The notes beneath the pieces are model-generated. The model was not told the origin of the DNA and did no database searches. It saw only the letters and a list, made by a program, of their open reading frames with translations. From NCBI RefSeq assembly GCF_001316435.1, contig NZ_JXLL01000009.1:1-64000 (forward strand): a stretch of 64,000 bases of DNA. The letters are read 5' to 3'. The stretch is from Caloranaerobacter sp. TR13. Its GTDB lineage: Bacteria; Bacillota; Clostridia; Tissierellales; Thermohalobacteraceae. Below, piece after piece: positions 10,939 to 20,440 of this stretch. Position 1 is the first letter of the stretch. The number at the start of each line of letters is the position of its first letter. A program made the translations under genes and the position numbers.

Positions 10939-12237
10939 TTATTTTTTCAAAATTTTTGCTGACATCATTGCTTTGGCTACTACACCCTTATTGTGTAAAA
11001 TTTCTATATCAACCTTACAAAAATTTCTTCCCATATCTATTATATCTGTAACTATCTCAATTTTGTTGTCAACCTGTAAAGGTTTTATAAAATATACCAT
11101 AAAACTATCAGTAAATACATCATAATGTTTCTTCTCTTTAAGAGTGATTGAGCCTGCTGCTGCCATAACCATAGCCATTGTACCACAACTTGCAGCCCCT
11201 AGCTGATTTAGCATTAGCGGCATAACTTCTCCTTTAAATTTTAATCCATTACTCATTATCTCCAAACTAAAATTATCGATAATCATATCTTCTACAGTTT
11301 CACCTATATGTGGCTGACTTTTCATATGCCTTAAAGCTTTAATTACATCTTGTCTATTTACAACTCCTATTAATTTCCTGCCTTTTACTATAGGAATTAT
11401 TTCTATGTTTTCCCAAGTCATTATATGAGAAACATAAGCAACCGAAGTTGTTCTTGGTAAAGTAATTGGTTCTTTGGTCATTACTTCTTTTAAAAATACT
11501 TTATCTTCAATACCAGTAACATCTTTAGGAGTTACTACTCCAACTACATTCATATCTTTATCAACAATTGTAAAGCTGCTTAATTTGCGTGTTATTACAT
11601 TTTGCTTCCATTCACCAATATTTTGATACTCAAACATATATGGTGGATTCTTGTCCATTATATTCTCAACCAATAAAATATCTTTCTTTATTTTTCTTTC
11701 ATATATAGCCTTATTTATTATAGTGGCTATTGTAAATGTATCGTAAGCTGTTGTTATTACAGGTAGTTTCTTTATGTTGGCTTTTTCTTTTATACGTTCG
11801 CTACATCCAAACCCACCTGTTATCAATATCGCACAACCTTTATTTAATGCTTCCTCATAAACTTCCTCTCTATCCCCAACTATAACTAAACTACCAGGCT
11901 GTAGATATTTTTCCATTTCTTTTATAGTCATAGCTCCTATTATAAATTTATTTAACATTTTATGAATTCCTTCATGTCCTCCAAGTATAGAGCCTTCTAC
12001 TATGTTAACGACTTCAGCAAAGGATAATTTTTCAATGTTACCCTTTTCTACTTTTTTTATTCTCACAGTCCCTACTCTCGGCATTGTTTTAACTAGTTCT
12101 CTACTCTCTGCATCTTTTATAGCTCTATAAGCTGTACCTTCACTAACATCTAATTGCTGTGCAATACTTCTTACAGAAATTTTTGAACCAACCTCTAACT
12201 CTTCTATATATTTAATTATTCTTTCATGTTTAGTCAT
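10939..12237 (-). CDS. HTH-DRTGG-CBS-hotdog regulator, YtoI family
   Basis: 432 residues with four parts: an N-terminal winged helix (about 1-65, SVRSIAQQLDVSEGTAYRAI), a DRTGG domain (about 70-185), a CBS pair (about 195-315, DKDMNVVGVVTPKDVTG and GRKLIGVVNRQDVIKAL), and a C-terminal MaoC/4HBT-like hotdog (about 325-432). This architecture is that of Bacillus YtoI, which likewise lies next to dnaE. CBS pairs usually bind adenine nucleotides; target genes and ligand are not known. ATG 12237 follows AAGGAG. The 60 bp between it and dnaE holds no terminator. Confidence 0.85.
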   Translation of the reverse strand: MTKHERIIKYIEELEVGSKISVRSIAQQLDVSEGTAYRAIKDAESRELVKTMPRVGTVRIKKVEKGNIEKLSFAEVVNIVEGSILGGHEGIHKMLNKFIIGAMTIKEMEKYLQPGSLVIVGDREEVYEEALNKGCAILITGGFGCSERIKEKANIKKLPVITTAYDTFTIATIINKAIYERKIKKDILLVENIMDKNPPYMFEYQNIGEWKQNVITRKLSSFTIVDKDMNVVGVVTPKDVTGIEDKVFLKEVMTKEPITLPRTTSVAYVSHIMTWENIEIIPIVKGRKLIGVVNRQDVIKALRHMKSQPHIGETVEDMIIDNFSLEIMSNGLKFKGEVMPLMLNQLGAASCGTMAMVMAAAGSITLKEKKHYDVFTDSFMVYFIKPLQVDNKIEIVTDIIDMGRNFCKVDIEILHNKGVVAKAMMSAKILKK

Positions 12238-12273
12238 CTAATCAACGCTCCTTAAGGGTGTAGAAATTGAATA

Positions 12274-12303
12274 GAAAAAAAGATAGTGTTAAATCACTAT
12301 CTT
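12274..12303 (-). terminator. Second terminator hairpin downstream of ptsH
   Basis: AAGATAGTG and CACTATCTT pair around TTAAAT, followed on the minus strand by a run of seven T. It lies 200 bp past ptsH and just before the YtoI-type gene, so it insulates that gene from the whiA-ptsH transcript. Confidence 0.75.
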
Positions 12304-12478
12304 AATTATACCAAAAATCTATTACTTTATATCATCAACAATTCTATTATTACTTTTAAATTCTCAAACATTATGTTAACATCTGCTGATTTTACCAATT
12401 TATATGCCTTACTATAATATAAAACCCTTATAACAGACCTTGATGGAAATAATAATACATTACTAGTTAATTAAAAAA

Positions 12479-12505
12479 CAAAAAAGAGTAGGACCCTCCT
12501 ACTCT
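12479..12505 (-). terminator. Terminator overlapping the ptsH stop codon
   Basis: AGAGTAGGA and TCCTACTCT form a perfect 9-bp stem with a 3-base loop, and T-rich sequence follows on the minus strand. The TAG stop of ptsH is inside the stem. Confidence 0.9.
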
Positions 12506-12765
12506 TCTGTTAGCTTATTTTCTAATAAATCTACCAAAGCTTCTACAGCCTCTTTTTCATCTTCACCTCTAGCTATTACTGTAATTTCATTACCTTGAGA
12601 AACTCCTAAAGCCATTATTCCCATTATACTTTTTGCATTGACTTCTTTGTCATCTTTTTTTACAGTAATCTCACTTAAAAACTTTCCAGCTGTTTGCACA
12701 AATAGTGCTGCTGGTCTAGCATGTAATCCTGTTTTATTTTTTACTATAATAGTCCTCTTTTCCAT
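12499..12765 (-). CDS. ptsH: Phosphocarrier protein HPr
   Basis: 88 residues. Both phosphorylation sites are present: His15 in TGLHARPAA (phosphorylated by enzyme I) and Ser46 in [12 protein letters not shown] (phosphorylated by HPr kinase). The histidine argues for a true HPr rather than Crh, although its place directly after whiA is where Crh lies in Bacillus. HPr passes phosphate to sugar transporters and, as HPr-Ser-P, works with CcpA in carbon catabolite control; hprK is present at 29.3-30.2 kb. Its first 32 bp overlap the end of whiA. ATG 12765 follows GAGGGGGG. Confidence 0.9.
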   Translation of the reverse strand: MEKRTIIVKNKTGLHARPAALFVQTAGKFLSEITVKKDDKEVNAKSIMGIMALGVSQGNEITVIARGEDEKEAVEALVDLLENKLTEE

Positions 12766-13726
12766 CTAATTCCCCCCTCTCTTTTTTTAGTTCTTCTGCT
12801 ATTTGTTCTATTTTTCTAAGTCTATGGTTTACACCAGACTTGCCTATAGGAGGATCTAGCATCTGCCCTAATTCTTTAAGGCTTGCTTCTTTGTTAATCA
12901 GTCTTAATCTTGCAATATCTACTAAGTTCTCTGGTAATTTATCAATGCCAATAGTTCTATCTATGTATTCTATATTTTTTATCTGCCTTAATGCTGCATT
13001 AATAGTCTTACTTAAATTAGCAGTTTCACAATTTACTATTCTATTTATATTGTTTCTAACATCTTTTAGTATTCTAATATTCTCTAACTTTAATAATGCA
13101 TTATGTGCACCTATTATATTAAGTAAATCAACTATTTGTTCACCTTCTTTAATATATACAACAAAATTATCTTTCCTAGTAACAATTTTTGAATTTAAGC
13201 CAAAAGAATTTATCAATTCACATAAATCTTCGCTATGTTTGGCACTATTAGTTACAAACTCTAAATGATATGTTTTTTCAGGGTCACTTAAAGAACCTCC
13301 TCCTAAAAAGGCTCCTCGAATATATGCTCTTTTACAACATCTATTTTCTATTAGTTTTTCTGGTATCCCATAATTTATTTCAAAATGATTTATGCCATCC
13401 TTTGCAAAAATACCCGTATCTTCCAATATTCTCTTCGCTTCATATGCATTATTTACAACCATCAAATAACTATTATTCTTCTTCAACTGTCTATTTTTTC
13501 TAACCATAACCTCAGACTGCACATTATACAATTTTTTTAATAAAGTAAAAATTCTCCTAGCTATAGCAGCATTTTCTGTTGCAAATTTAATATTTACTTT
13601 TCCTAAACCCATTATTTGTATAGAGCCGCTCATACGTATAAGAGCTGCCAGTTCTGATATAATACAACACTTATTATCTATTTCTAATCTTGATAATTCA
13701 TTTTTAGTTTTAGACGAGAATGACAT
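12734..13726 (-). CDS. whiA: DNA-binding protein WhiA
   Basis: 330 residues: an N-terminal LAGLIDADG-like homing-endonuclease fold (two halves, with [24 protein letters not shown] the most conserved stretch) and a C-terminal helix-turn-helix (about 235-320, [25 protein letters not shown]). WhiA supports cell division and chromosome segregation in Firmicutes and controls sporulation in Streptomyces. Usually it follows rapZ-yvcK directly; here those genes are about 8 kb away. ATG 13726 follows AGGAGT. Confidence 0.93.
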   Translation of the reverse strand: MSFSSKTKNELSRLEIDNKCCIISELAALIRMSGSIQIMGLGKVNIKFATENAAIARRIFTLLKKLYNVQSEVMVRKNRQLKKNNSYLMVVNNAYEAKRILEDTGIFAKDGINHFEINYGIPEKLIENRCCKRAYIRGAFLGGGSLSDPEKTYHLEFVTNSAKHSEDLCELINSFGLNSKIVTRKDNFVVYIKEGEQIVDLLNIIGAHNALLKLENIRILKDVRNNINRIVNCETANLSKTINAALRQIKNIEYIDRTIGIDKLPENLVDIARLRLINKEASLKELGQMLDPPIGKSGVNHRLRKIEQIAEELKKERGELDGKEDYYSKK

Positions 13727-13756
13727 TTTACATCTACTCCTATAAATTAATCAATA

Positions 13757-14161
13757 TTACATTTCTTTTATCGCTTTTATAATAATCTTTCTCTCATCAT
13801 CATACTTAGCAAGTTCTGTAGCTCTATTCATATGAACAAACCTTGCATCTATAAACCCTTCTTTTTTTAAAGGTATACACTCCATATTTTTTGCAACCAT
13901 CAAAAACCAATGCACAGTTTTATTAACTATTTCTTCATTTTCACTTATATGTCTAAATGAGTAATTTATTTTACCCAAATACTTTATTATTTCTGCTTTA
14001 ACTCCACCCTCTTCAAATACTTCTCTAGTAGCAGCTTCTTTAAGTTTTTCATTATTTTCTACTTTTCCTTTAGGTAATACCCAATCGCCATTATATTTTC
14101 GAAGTAGTAGGATAGCATTCCCAAAATACACCACCCCACCTGCACTAATCTCTTCTCTCAT
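13757..14161 (-). CDS. Nudix hydrolase
   Basis: 134 residues from ATG 14161, about 10 bases after AGGAG; an in-frame GTG at 14170 touches the ribosome binding site and is less likely. The Nudix box G-x5-E-x7-RE-x-x-EE-x-G is intact as GKVENNEKLKEAATREVFEE followed by GG (about residues 36-58). Such small enzymes cleave nucleoside diphosphates linked to another group; the short size and LPKGK start resemble MutT or Ap4A hydrolases. Substrate not assignable. It lies 30 bp upstream of whiA, same strand. Confidence 0.85.
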   Translation of the reverse strand: MREEISAGGVVYFGNAILLLRKYNGDWVLPKGKVENNEKLKEAATREVFEEGGVKAEIIKYLGKINYSFRHISENEEIVNKTVHWFLMVAKNMECIPLKKEGFIDARFVHMNRATELAKYDDERKIIIKAIKEM

Positions 14162-14276
14162 ACATGCCACTCTCCTAGCAAAAACAGAAGATAAAAATAA
14201 TATTTATATTTATTATAACACATAATATAGTCCTTTCAATTACACTTTTAACAAAATATCTTGGGTATTAGCTAGA

Positions 14277-14309
14277 AAATAAAAAAGCATGTAAGCAACA
14301 AGCTTACAT
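14277..14309 (-). terminator. Terminator after the NCS2 permease
   Basis: ATGTAAGC and GCTTACAT pair around a 5-base loop and an unbroken T-run follows on the minus strand, 4 bp past the permease stop codon. Confidence 0.85.
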
Positions 14310-14312
14310 ACT

Positions 14313-15623
14313 CTATAAGTCCTTTGGTAATAATATATTGAGTAATAAAGCAGTTAAAGTACCTGTAGTTATACCTGATTCTAAAACAGTTTTAACAGCT
14401 GAAGGAAAATATTGCAATATATTTGGTCTTACAACTACTGCTAAGCCCAATCCTAAAGAAATGGCAATTACTAACATATTTCTTCTTGTAAATTCAACAT
14501 TTTTCAATATCTTAATCCCTGAAGATGCTATCATACCAAACATAATTATCCCTGCTCCACCCAATACAGGGTTAGGCATAATAGCAACTAAAGCACCCAA
14601 CTTTGGAAATATACCTGCTAACATAAGGATTATGCCAGTAATCATAACTACAAATCTACTTGCTACACCAGTAATAGGTATAATCCCTACATTCTGACTA
14701 AAAGATGTATTTGGTCCCGCATTAAAAATACCTGCTAGAAAACTACCTACACCATCACATAACAAACCTCTTGATAATTCATCACTTGTTATTTTATGAT
14801 CACTAGCATCTGCAACAGCAATTAAATCACCAACAGTTTCCACTGTAGTAACTAAATAAGCTGGTATAAAAGCTATTATAGCTGGAATGCTAAATTTAAT
14901 ACCATATCGAATTGGTGTTGGAAAATCCAGCCATGAAGCGCTAGTTAACTTACTTATATCTAACAAACCAAAAGGAATTGAAATTATGTAACCACAAATA
15001 ATACCTATTAAGATAGCTGCTGACCTAGTAAATCCTTTTCCCCACTGATTTAGTACAATTATAATTGCCATTACAGTTAATGCTAAAAATATATTTCTCA
15101 AGCTTCCATAATCAGCTACACCATATCCTCCAGCAGCCCAGTCAACAGCAACAGGTAATATTGTTAAACCTATCAATGTAACAACTGTACCTGTAACAAC
15201 AGGTGGAAAATATTTCAATAACTTCTTAGTAAACCTACTTAATATCATCTCAACAAATGATGCTCCTACAGTTGCACCAAATATACCTGGAAGACCTAAT
15301 GTACTTCCTACAGCTATAGAAGGCCCAACAAACGTAAAATCAGTTCCCATTACACATGGTAATTTAGCTCCTACAGGACCAATTCCATATGCTTGAATAA
15401 AAGTTGTTAAACCAGCCATAAAAAGTGCTGCATTTACTAAAAAAGTCATTTGATCAAAAGGTAATCCTAATACTCCACCAACAACTAATGGAACAGCTAC
15501 TATCCCACTAAATGCTGCAAGTAAATGTTGTACTGCTAAAGGAATTGCAATTTTAAGTGGTGGTTTGTCATCAATCTTATAAGTTATCTCTTCTTTAATG
15601 ATAGCTTTAGTATCTGTCTCCAT
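14313..15623 (-). CDS. Nucleobase:cation symporter, NCS2 (uracil/xanthine permease) family
   Basis: 436 residues and about 12-14 hydrophobic segments. Family motifs are QHLLAAFSGIVAVPLVVGG near the start, the substrate-binding region TVGDLIAVADAS, and GPNTSFSQNVGIIPITGVAS. NCS2 carriers take up uracil, xanthine, urate or other bases with a cation. Residues resemble the xanthine/urate branch but specificity is not certain. ATG 15623 follows GGGGGG. I looked for a purine riboswitch in the 286-bp upstream gap and saw none; that gap is only A/T-rich. Confidence 0.88.
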   Translation of the reverse strand: METDTKAIIKEEITYKIDDKPPLKIAIPLAVQHLLAAFSGIVAVPLVVGGVLGLPFDQMTFLVNAALFMAGLTTFIQAYGIGPVGAKLPCVMGTDFTFVGPSIAVGSTLGLPGIFGATVGASFVEMILSRFTKKLLKYFPPVVTGTVVTLIGLTILPVAVDWAAGGYGVADYGSLRNIFLALTVMAIIIVLNQWGKGFTRSAAILIGIICGYIISIPFGLLDISKLTSASWLDFPTPIRYGIKFSIPAIIAFIPAYLVTTVETVGDLIAVADASDHKITSDELSRGLLCDGVGSFLAGIFNAGPNTSFSQNVGIIPITGVASRFVVMITGIILMLAGIFPKLGALVAIMPNPVLGGAGIIMFGMIASSGIKILKNVEFTRRNMLVIAISLGLGLAVVVRPNILQYFPSAVKTVLESGITTGTLTALLLNILLPKDL

Positions 15624-15874
15624 AAAATCCCCCCATATGCTTTTTAAAATAATATATATCTTCTTTTTGTTTTATCTAATTCCTTTGTAGTCTTTATATA
15701 AATGGGATTTTATTTTTTCATCTATGTTTTTTTATAATAACATTTACAATCTTAATTTAATAAATTTTAAAGCTATGTTTTTGTATAAAAATTATAAAAA
15801 AATTAATTTTTAGTGGCTAAAATGTGTTATTTTTTGTTAATTATTTATAATTGTTGTATTTTTACAATTATATA

Positions 15875-15903
15875 CAAAAAAGGGTGGATTTAATCCACCC
15901 TTA
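15875..15903 (-). terminator. Terminator after cstA
   Basis: AAGGGTGGATT and AATCCACCCTT form an almost uninterrupted stem, flanked by A-run and T-run so it may act in both directions. It lies 6 bp past the cstA stop. Confidence 0.85.
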
Positions 15904-15909
15904 ATTTAT

Positions 15910-17568
15910 CTATGCTACATTACTATCAGTTTGTTTAGATTTAGTTAATATATCCTTAGCTTCTCCTGCCACCACTATTGCAAGAATTAATAATACAATA
16001 GAAGTAATTCCTAGTACATAGTTTGGTTTGTCTCCAAATAAGTGATGGTATCCTTGATATACCAAAGCACCACAAGTTGTAATTATCATAAATATCGCCG
16101 GATACAATGTATATTTTGTAGGTTTCTTAACCCCTACAAGATAAGCTGTTATAACAAGTAGAGCTAATGCAGCAACTAACTGATTAGATGCACCAAACAT
16201 AGGCCAAATTATGCTATAAGTTCCTGTATAACCTAGATAAAAAGCTGGAATTGCAATAAATAATGATGCAACATATCTATTCTTCATAGCAGGTACTTTA
16301 GGACCTATAAGTTCAGAAGCAATAAATCTTCCTAAACGAATAGTTGTATCTAAAGTCGTCATAACGAAAGTTTTTAACATTGTTATACCAAATAACATAC
16401 CAAATACACCAAGTAAAGGTTCTACTAATCTTCCATAACCAACACCAAAAGCTTTAATCGGTCCTCCATCACTCAAAATATTAAAGAATCCAAACTGTTC
16501 CATTCCTGCAGGTGCATTCCAGAACAAACCTGCACTTACTGCTAATAATGCTAAAGTAGCAAGAACACCTTCAACCAACATTGCACCATATCCAACCAAT
16601 TTACCATCAGATTCTTTAGCTAACTGTTTTGAAGTAGTGCCACTTCCCACTAATGAATGGAAACCTGAAATTGCACCACAAGCTACCATAATAAATAGCA
16701 TTGGCCAAATTGGTCCACTTTTGCTAGATAAACCAGTAAATGCAGGTGCATTTATAGTTGGATGTGAAATTAAAGTCCCAATTAATCCTAGGGCTAAACC
16801 TATTATTAATATCCAGTTAGAAATATAATCTCTAGGCTGTAAAAGCATCCATACAGGCAATACTGAAGCAACTAAACCATAACCCATTAATAAAATGAAC
16901 CAAATAGCAAAACTAGTATGAGCTTCAAAAGGTAATGAAATAGGAATTTTATATCCTAGCCAAATTAAAAAGAATAAACTCGCTAATGCCACTATAGTAC
17001 TAATTGTAAGAGGTGTATTCTTCTTATAAACCATATAACCAAATATCATTGCAACAGGAATTAATCCAAAAGTTGGTATTATTACTTGTGGAGTTGACAT
17101 TAATGTTTTAGCAGCAACAAAACCAAATACAGCTACTACAAGAATTAGTGTTATTAATACAAAGATAGAAAACAAGTTTCTAGCTCTTTTGCCAATAACA
17201 GTCTGTGCAATTTCTGGTATAGATTTACCTTCATGTCTTACTGATATCATAAGTGAAAGATAGTCATGCACTGCACCTAAAAAAGCAGTTCCTAAAAATA
17301 TCCATAAAATAGTACCGCCCCATCCAAAAGCAGCAACTGCAGCAATTGGACCAAGAATTGGACCAGCACCAGCTATTGATGAAAAATGATGCCCAAATAA
17401 AATCATAGCCTTACTTGGATAGAAATCAACTCCATCGTTCTTTGCTAAAGCAGGAGTTGACAAATCATCATTTGGGCTAACTAATTTGTTTTCAACTTTA
17501 GTACCATACCACTTGTAAGCAGCCCAAAACCAAGCAATAGCAATTACAATTAGTAAAGCAGAATTCAT
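15910..17568 (-). CDS. cstA: CstA family transporter (carbon starvation protein, probable pyruvate or peptide carrier)
   Basis: 552 residues and many membrane segments. The conserved core is clear: FGHHFSSIAGAGPILGPIAA (about 58-77), HDYLSLMISVRHEGKSIPEIA, GSGTTSKQL and a FVMTTLDTTIRLGRFI segment. It is the shorter Firmicute form, about 150 residues less than E. coli CstA. Family members CstA and BtsT of E. coli import pyruvate, and peptides have also been proposed. A LytS/LytR-type two-component pair lies directly upstream, as with the pyruvate-sensing BtsSR-btsT arrangement, so pyruvate is my favoured substrate. ATG 17568 follows AAGGGGG. Confidence 0.88.
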   Translation of the reverse strand: MNSALLIVIAIAWFWAAYKWYGTKVENKLVSPNDDLSTPALAKNDGVDFYPSKAMILFGHHFSSIAGAGPILGPIAAVAAFGWGGTILWIFLGTAFLGAVHDYLSLMISVRHEGKSIPEIAQTVIGKRARNLFSIFVLITLILVVAVFGFVAAKTLMSTPQVIIPTFGLIPVAMIFGYMVYKKNTPLTISTIVALASLFFLIWLGYKIPISLPFEAHTSFAIWFILLMGYGLVASVLPVWMLLQPRDYISNWILIIGLALGLIGTLISHPTINAPAFTGLSSKSGPIWPMLFIMVACGAISGFHSLVGSGTTSKQLAKESDGKLVGYGAMLVEGVLATLALLAVSAGLFWNAPAGMEQFGFFNILSDGGPIKAFGVGYGRLVEPLLGVFGMLFGITMLKTFVMTTLDTTIRLGRFIASELIGPKVPAMKNRYVASLFIAIPAFYLGYTGTYSIIWPMFGASNQLVAALALLVITAYLVGVKKPTKYTLYPAIFMIITTCGALVYQGYHHLFGDKPNYVLGITSIVLLILAIVVAGEAKDILTKSKQTDSNVA

Positions 17569-17620
17569 TTAATAATTCCCCCTTAAATTATATTTTTATA
17601 GCTAAATATATTACAACTTA

Positions 17621-17650
17621 ATTATCTGAAATTTCAGAACTTATCGTCAA
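17621..17650 (-). promoter_or_regulatory. Candidate cstA promoter with palindrome in the spacer
   Basis: Minus-strand TTGACG (17650-17645) and GATAAT (17626-17621) are 18 bases apart. The spacer contains the perfect 14-bp palindrome TCTGAAATTTCAGA (17625-17638), a possible operator. The regulator that might bind it is unknown. Confidence 0.4.
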
Positions 17651-17723
17651 TATTTTACCTACCAATGGTAAAAAAATACGGCTAAGTAGTAATATTTTAA
17701 AATGAATAGCTATATATAAGTAT

Positions 17724-18494
17724 TTATAAATGGAGGATTTCACGTAATTTTTTTGATTGAATTCTGCTTACAGGAATTTCAGTTTCAAAGCCATCATTTA
17801 ATATTAGTGAAAATGAACCATGAAATAAAGGCTGTACCATTTTAATATAATCTAAATTTACCAAATAACTCCTATGAGCACGAAATAAACCTAACTTATT
17901 TTCTAACTCTTTCAATGAATAAAAAGTTTTTAATTTTTTATCTTTTGTGCATACGTAAGATTTTCCATTTTCAGCCATACAATAGCAAATTTCACTTCGT
18001 TTAATCAAAATAAACTTTCCATATTCTTCACAAGGTATTTTTTCTATTTGCTGATAGTTGTATAACTTTTCTATTTTAGAAATAAGTTTTTCTATTTTCT
18101 TTTCATAATCTTTAGTAGTATTTTTACTATCATTCAATCTTAAAATAGTCTTTCTTAATCTAGATAGACAAACTGGCTTAACTAGATAATCAATTGCATT
18201 TATTTCAAAAGCTTTTAAAGCAAATTCATCAAATGCTGTTACAAAAACTATCTTTATTGATGAGTTTTTTTCAGTTATAATCTGTGCAACCTCAAGACCG
18301 CTGATTTCTGGCATTTTAATATCTAAGAATATTACATCAGGGTTCATCTCATTTATTTTTTCTAAAGCCGACCAACCATCCTCAGCTTCCCCAACTACCT
18401 TAACCCTATCTTTAAAATTCTCTTCTAACAGATATTTGAGTTCTTGGCGAGCAGGAACTTCATCATCAACTATAAAAATTTTCAGTTTGTCCAT
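17724..18494 (-). CDS. LytTR-type response regulator
   Basis: 256 residues from ATG 18494; in-frame TTG and GTG codons lie just upstream, the first one too near the GGAG. Receiver domain about 1-120 with IFIVDDE, the phosphoacceptor aspartate in PDVIFLDIKMPEISG and KPV near the end; a linker, then a LytTR DNA-binding domain (about 150-256, with ELENKLGLFRAHRSYLVNL). It is divergent from the LytS-like kinase at 18.7 kb and next to cstA. LytTR regulators bind paired direct repeats upstream of their targets; cstA is the obvious target. Confidence 0.9.
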   Translation of the reverse strand: MDKLKIFIVDDEVPARQELKYLLEENFKDRVKVVGEAEDGWSALEKINEMNPDVIFLDIKMPEISGLEVAQIITEKNSSIKIVFVTAFDEFALKAFEINAIDYLVKPVCLSRLRKTILRLNDSKNTTKDYEKKIEKLISKIEKLYNYQQIEKIPCEEYGKFILIKRSEICYCMAENGKSYVCTKDKKLKTFYSLKELENKLGLFRAHRSYLVNLDYIKMVQPLFHGSFSLILNDGFETEIPVSRIQSKKLREILHL

Positions 18495-18711
18495 CACAAT
18501 AAACAACTCCTTTTAATTTGTTCGAATTTTATGAATATATTTTACTCCATTTTATAAAAATTTACAGAATACTTCAAGGTTCAACAAATTGTATGATACT
18601 ATTAAACTAATATAATAGTAAAATTATTCTTTATTAAATATTAATGTTATAATAATAATTAAATACTTTTTAATTTTCTAAATACTCGGTAAATAATGAG
18701 GTGCAACAATA

Positions 18712-20397
18712 ATGATTTTAACAATACTTACAGCTCTTATAAATAAGCTTGGAATTATAATCATATTGGCCTTTATTATGTCTAGAACTAACCTTTTCAA
18801 AAAACTAATTATTAATAGAAATATTAGTCTCTTTGATAAAATTATTCTTGCTATATTTTTCGGATTATTTGGTATTATAGGAACATACTCTGGTATACCA
18901 GTTAAGGGAGCAATAGCCAATTCTAGAGTAATAGGGGTTTTTGTCGGTGGACTTTTAGGCGGACCATTTATTGGTACTTTTTCTGGGTTGATAGCTGGAT
19001 TGCACAGACACTTAATAGATATCGGTGGCTTTACTTCAATAGCCTGTGCGCTATCTACAACTGTAGAAGGTATACTTGCAGGCTATTTAAGTAAATATTT
19101 TTATCAATCAAAAAATAAATGGCTTTTTGCATTAGTTGCAGGTATAATTTCAGAAACAATTCAGATGATTATAATATTAATAGTTGCAAAACCATTTATT
19201 GATGCAGTAAAACTTGTTGAAATTATTGGATTACCAATGATAATTACAAATTCAATTGGAATAAGCATATCAATAAGTATTATAGAAAGTATTTTTAAAG
19301 ATCAAGAAAGAGCAGCTGCATATCAAGCACAAATCGCATTAAAAATTGCAAATAAAACATTAAAATATTTCAGAAAAGGATTTAGTACTGAGACTGCTTT
19401 TAAAACAGCACAAATTATATATGAAATGACAGACTTAAAAGCTGTTGCTTTGACAAATAGAGAAAAAATACTTGCACATATAGGTGTAGGAGATGATCAT
19501 CACAGAGCTGGTGATGAAATAATTACTTCACTTACCAAAGAAGTCATTAAAAGTGGTAAATATAAAATAGCAAATTATAAACATGAAATAGGCTGTAATA
19601 TTCCAAATTGCAAGCTCAATTCAGCTATTATTGTTCCAATAAAAGAAAAAAACAAAGTAATTGGTACTTTGAAACTTTATAAAACTTCAGAAAAATCAAT
19701 CTCACAAGTTGATATAGAGCTTGCTTTAGGTCTAGCACTACTTTTTTCAACACAAGTTGAGTTAAGTAAAATAGAATATCAAGCAAAGCTATTAGCTAAA
19801 GCTGAACTAAAGGCTCTACAAGCTCAGATTAATCCACATTTTCTTTTTAATGCTATAAACACCATTGTGTCTTTTATAAGAACTAAACCAGATAAAGCAA
19901 GAGAGCTTCTATTACATTTAAGTTCTTATTTCAGAAAGAATTTACAACAAAATGAAGATGTAGTTGAATTAGAAAAAGAAATAGACCATATAAAATCTTA
20001 TCTTGAAATTGAAAAAGCTAGATTTGGTAATAAGCTAAATGTTAAATTCGAAATACCTAAAAACATAAAATGCTATCTGCCACCATTAACCCTACAGCCA
20101 ATTGTTGAGAATGCTATTAAACATGGAATAATGGAAAAAATAGAAGGTGGCACTATAGAAATCAAAGCTATTAGTGAAGAAAATGGAACAAAATTAATTG
20201 TTAGTGATAACGGAGTTGGAATAGACAAAAAATACTTAGAACGTATTTTTTCAAATAGTAATGAAAATACCTCTGTAGGTCTTATTAATGTAAATAATAG
20301 ACTCAAAAACAAATATGGAGAAAAATATGGTCTAAAAATTCAAAGTGAACTGGGGGTTGGAACAATTGTTACAATGACAATTCCTAAATGCTATTAA
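18712..20397 (+). CDS. LytS-type sensor histidine kinase
   Basis: 561 residues: 5TMR-LYT membrane sensor (about 1-190), a GAF domain (about 210-345), the phosphoacceptor histidine in QINPHFLFNAINTI, and an HATPase domain with PIVENAIKHGI and DNGVGI. Start ATG 18712 lies 8 bases after GAGGTG. Kinases of this class (LytS, BtsS, YpdA) sense extracellular pyruvate or membrane state. With the divergent LytTR regulator and cstA it forms a self-contained sensing and uptake module. Kinase assignment is certain; the signal is inferred. Confidence 0.92.
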   Translation: MILTILTALINKLGIIIILAFIMSRTNLFKKLIINRNISLFDKIILAIFFGLFGIIGTYSGIPVKGAIANSRVIGVFVGGLLGGPFIGTFSGLIAGLHRHLIDIGGFTSIACALSTTVEGILAGYLSKYFYQSKNKWLFALVAGIISETIQMIIILIVAKPFIDAVKLVEIIGLPMIITNSIGISISISIIESIFKDQERAAAYQAQIALKIANKTLKYFRKGFSTETAFKTAQIIYEMTDLKAVALTNREKILAHIGVGDDHHRAGDEIITSLTKEVIKSGKYKIANYKHEIGCNIPNCKLNSAIIVPIKEKNKVIGTLKLYKTSEKSISQVDIELALGLALLFSTQVELSKIEYQAKLLAKAELKALQAQINPHFLFNAINTIVSFIRTKPDKARELLLHLSSYFRKNLQQNEDVVELEKEIDHIKSYLEIEKARFGNKLNVKFEIPKNIKCYLPPLTLQPIVENAIKHGIMEKIEGGTIEIKAISEENGTKLIVSDNGVGIDKKYLERIFSNSNENTSVGLINVNNRLKNKYGEKYGLKIQSELGVGTIVTMTIPKCY

Positions 20398-20402
20398 TTT
20401 AA

Positions 20403-20440
20403 AAAAAACGGGTAGAGGTGTATAACCTCACCCGTTATTT
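20403..20440. terminator. Bidirectional terminator between lytS-like gene and tnaA
   Basis: AACGGGT...GAGGT pairs with ACCTC-ACCCGTT with one bulged base, with A-run before and T-run after. It serves the convergent kinase and tnaA genes and overlaps the tnaA stop. Confidence 0.85.

Noticed and set aside
12499-12765. Crh (catabolite repression HPr) instead of HPr
   Set aside because: The phospho-histidine His15 is present, which Crh lacks.
15624-15909. Purine riboswitch upstream of the NCS2 permease
   Set aside because: No matching three-way junction or conserved loop words were seen; the gap is plain A/T-rich sequence.
17625-17638. CodY operator upstream of cstA
   Set aside because: The palindrome overlaps only part of the CodY consensus with about four mismatches; not enough to name the regulator.
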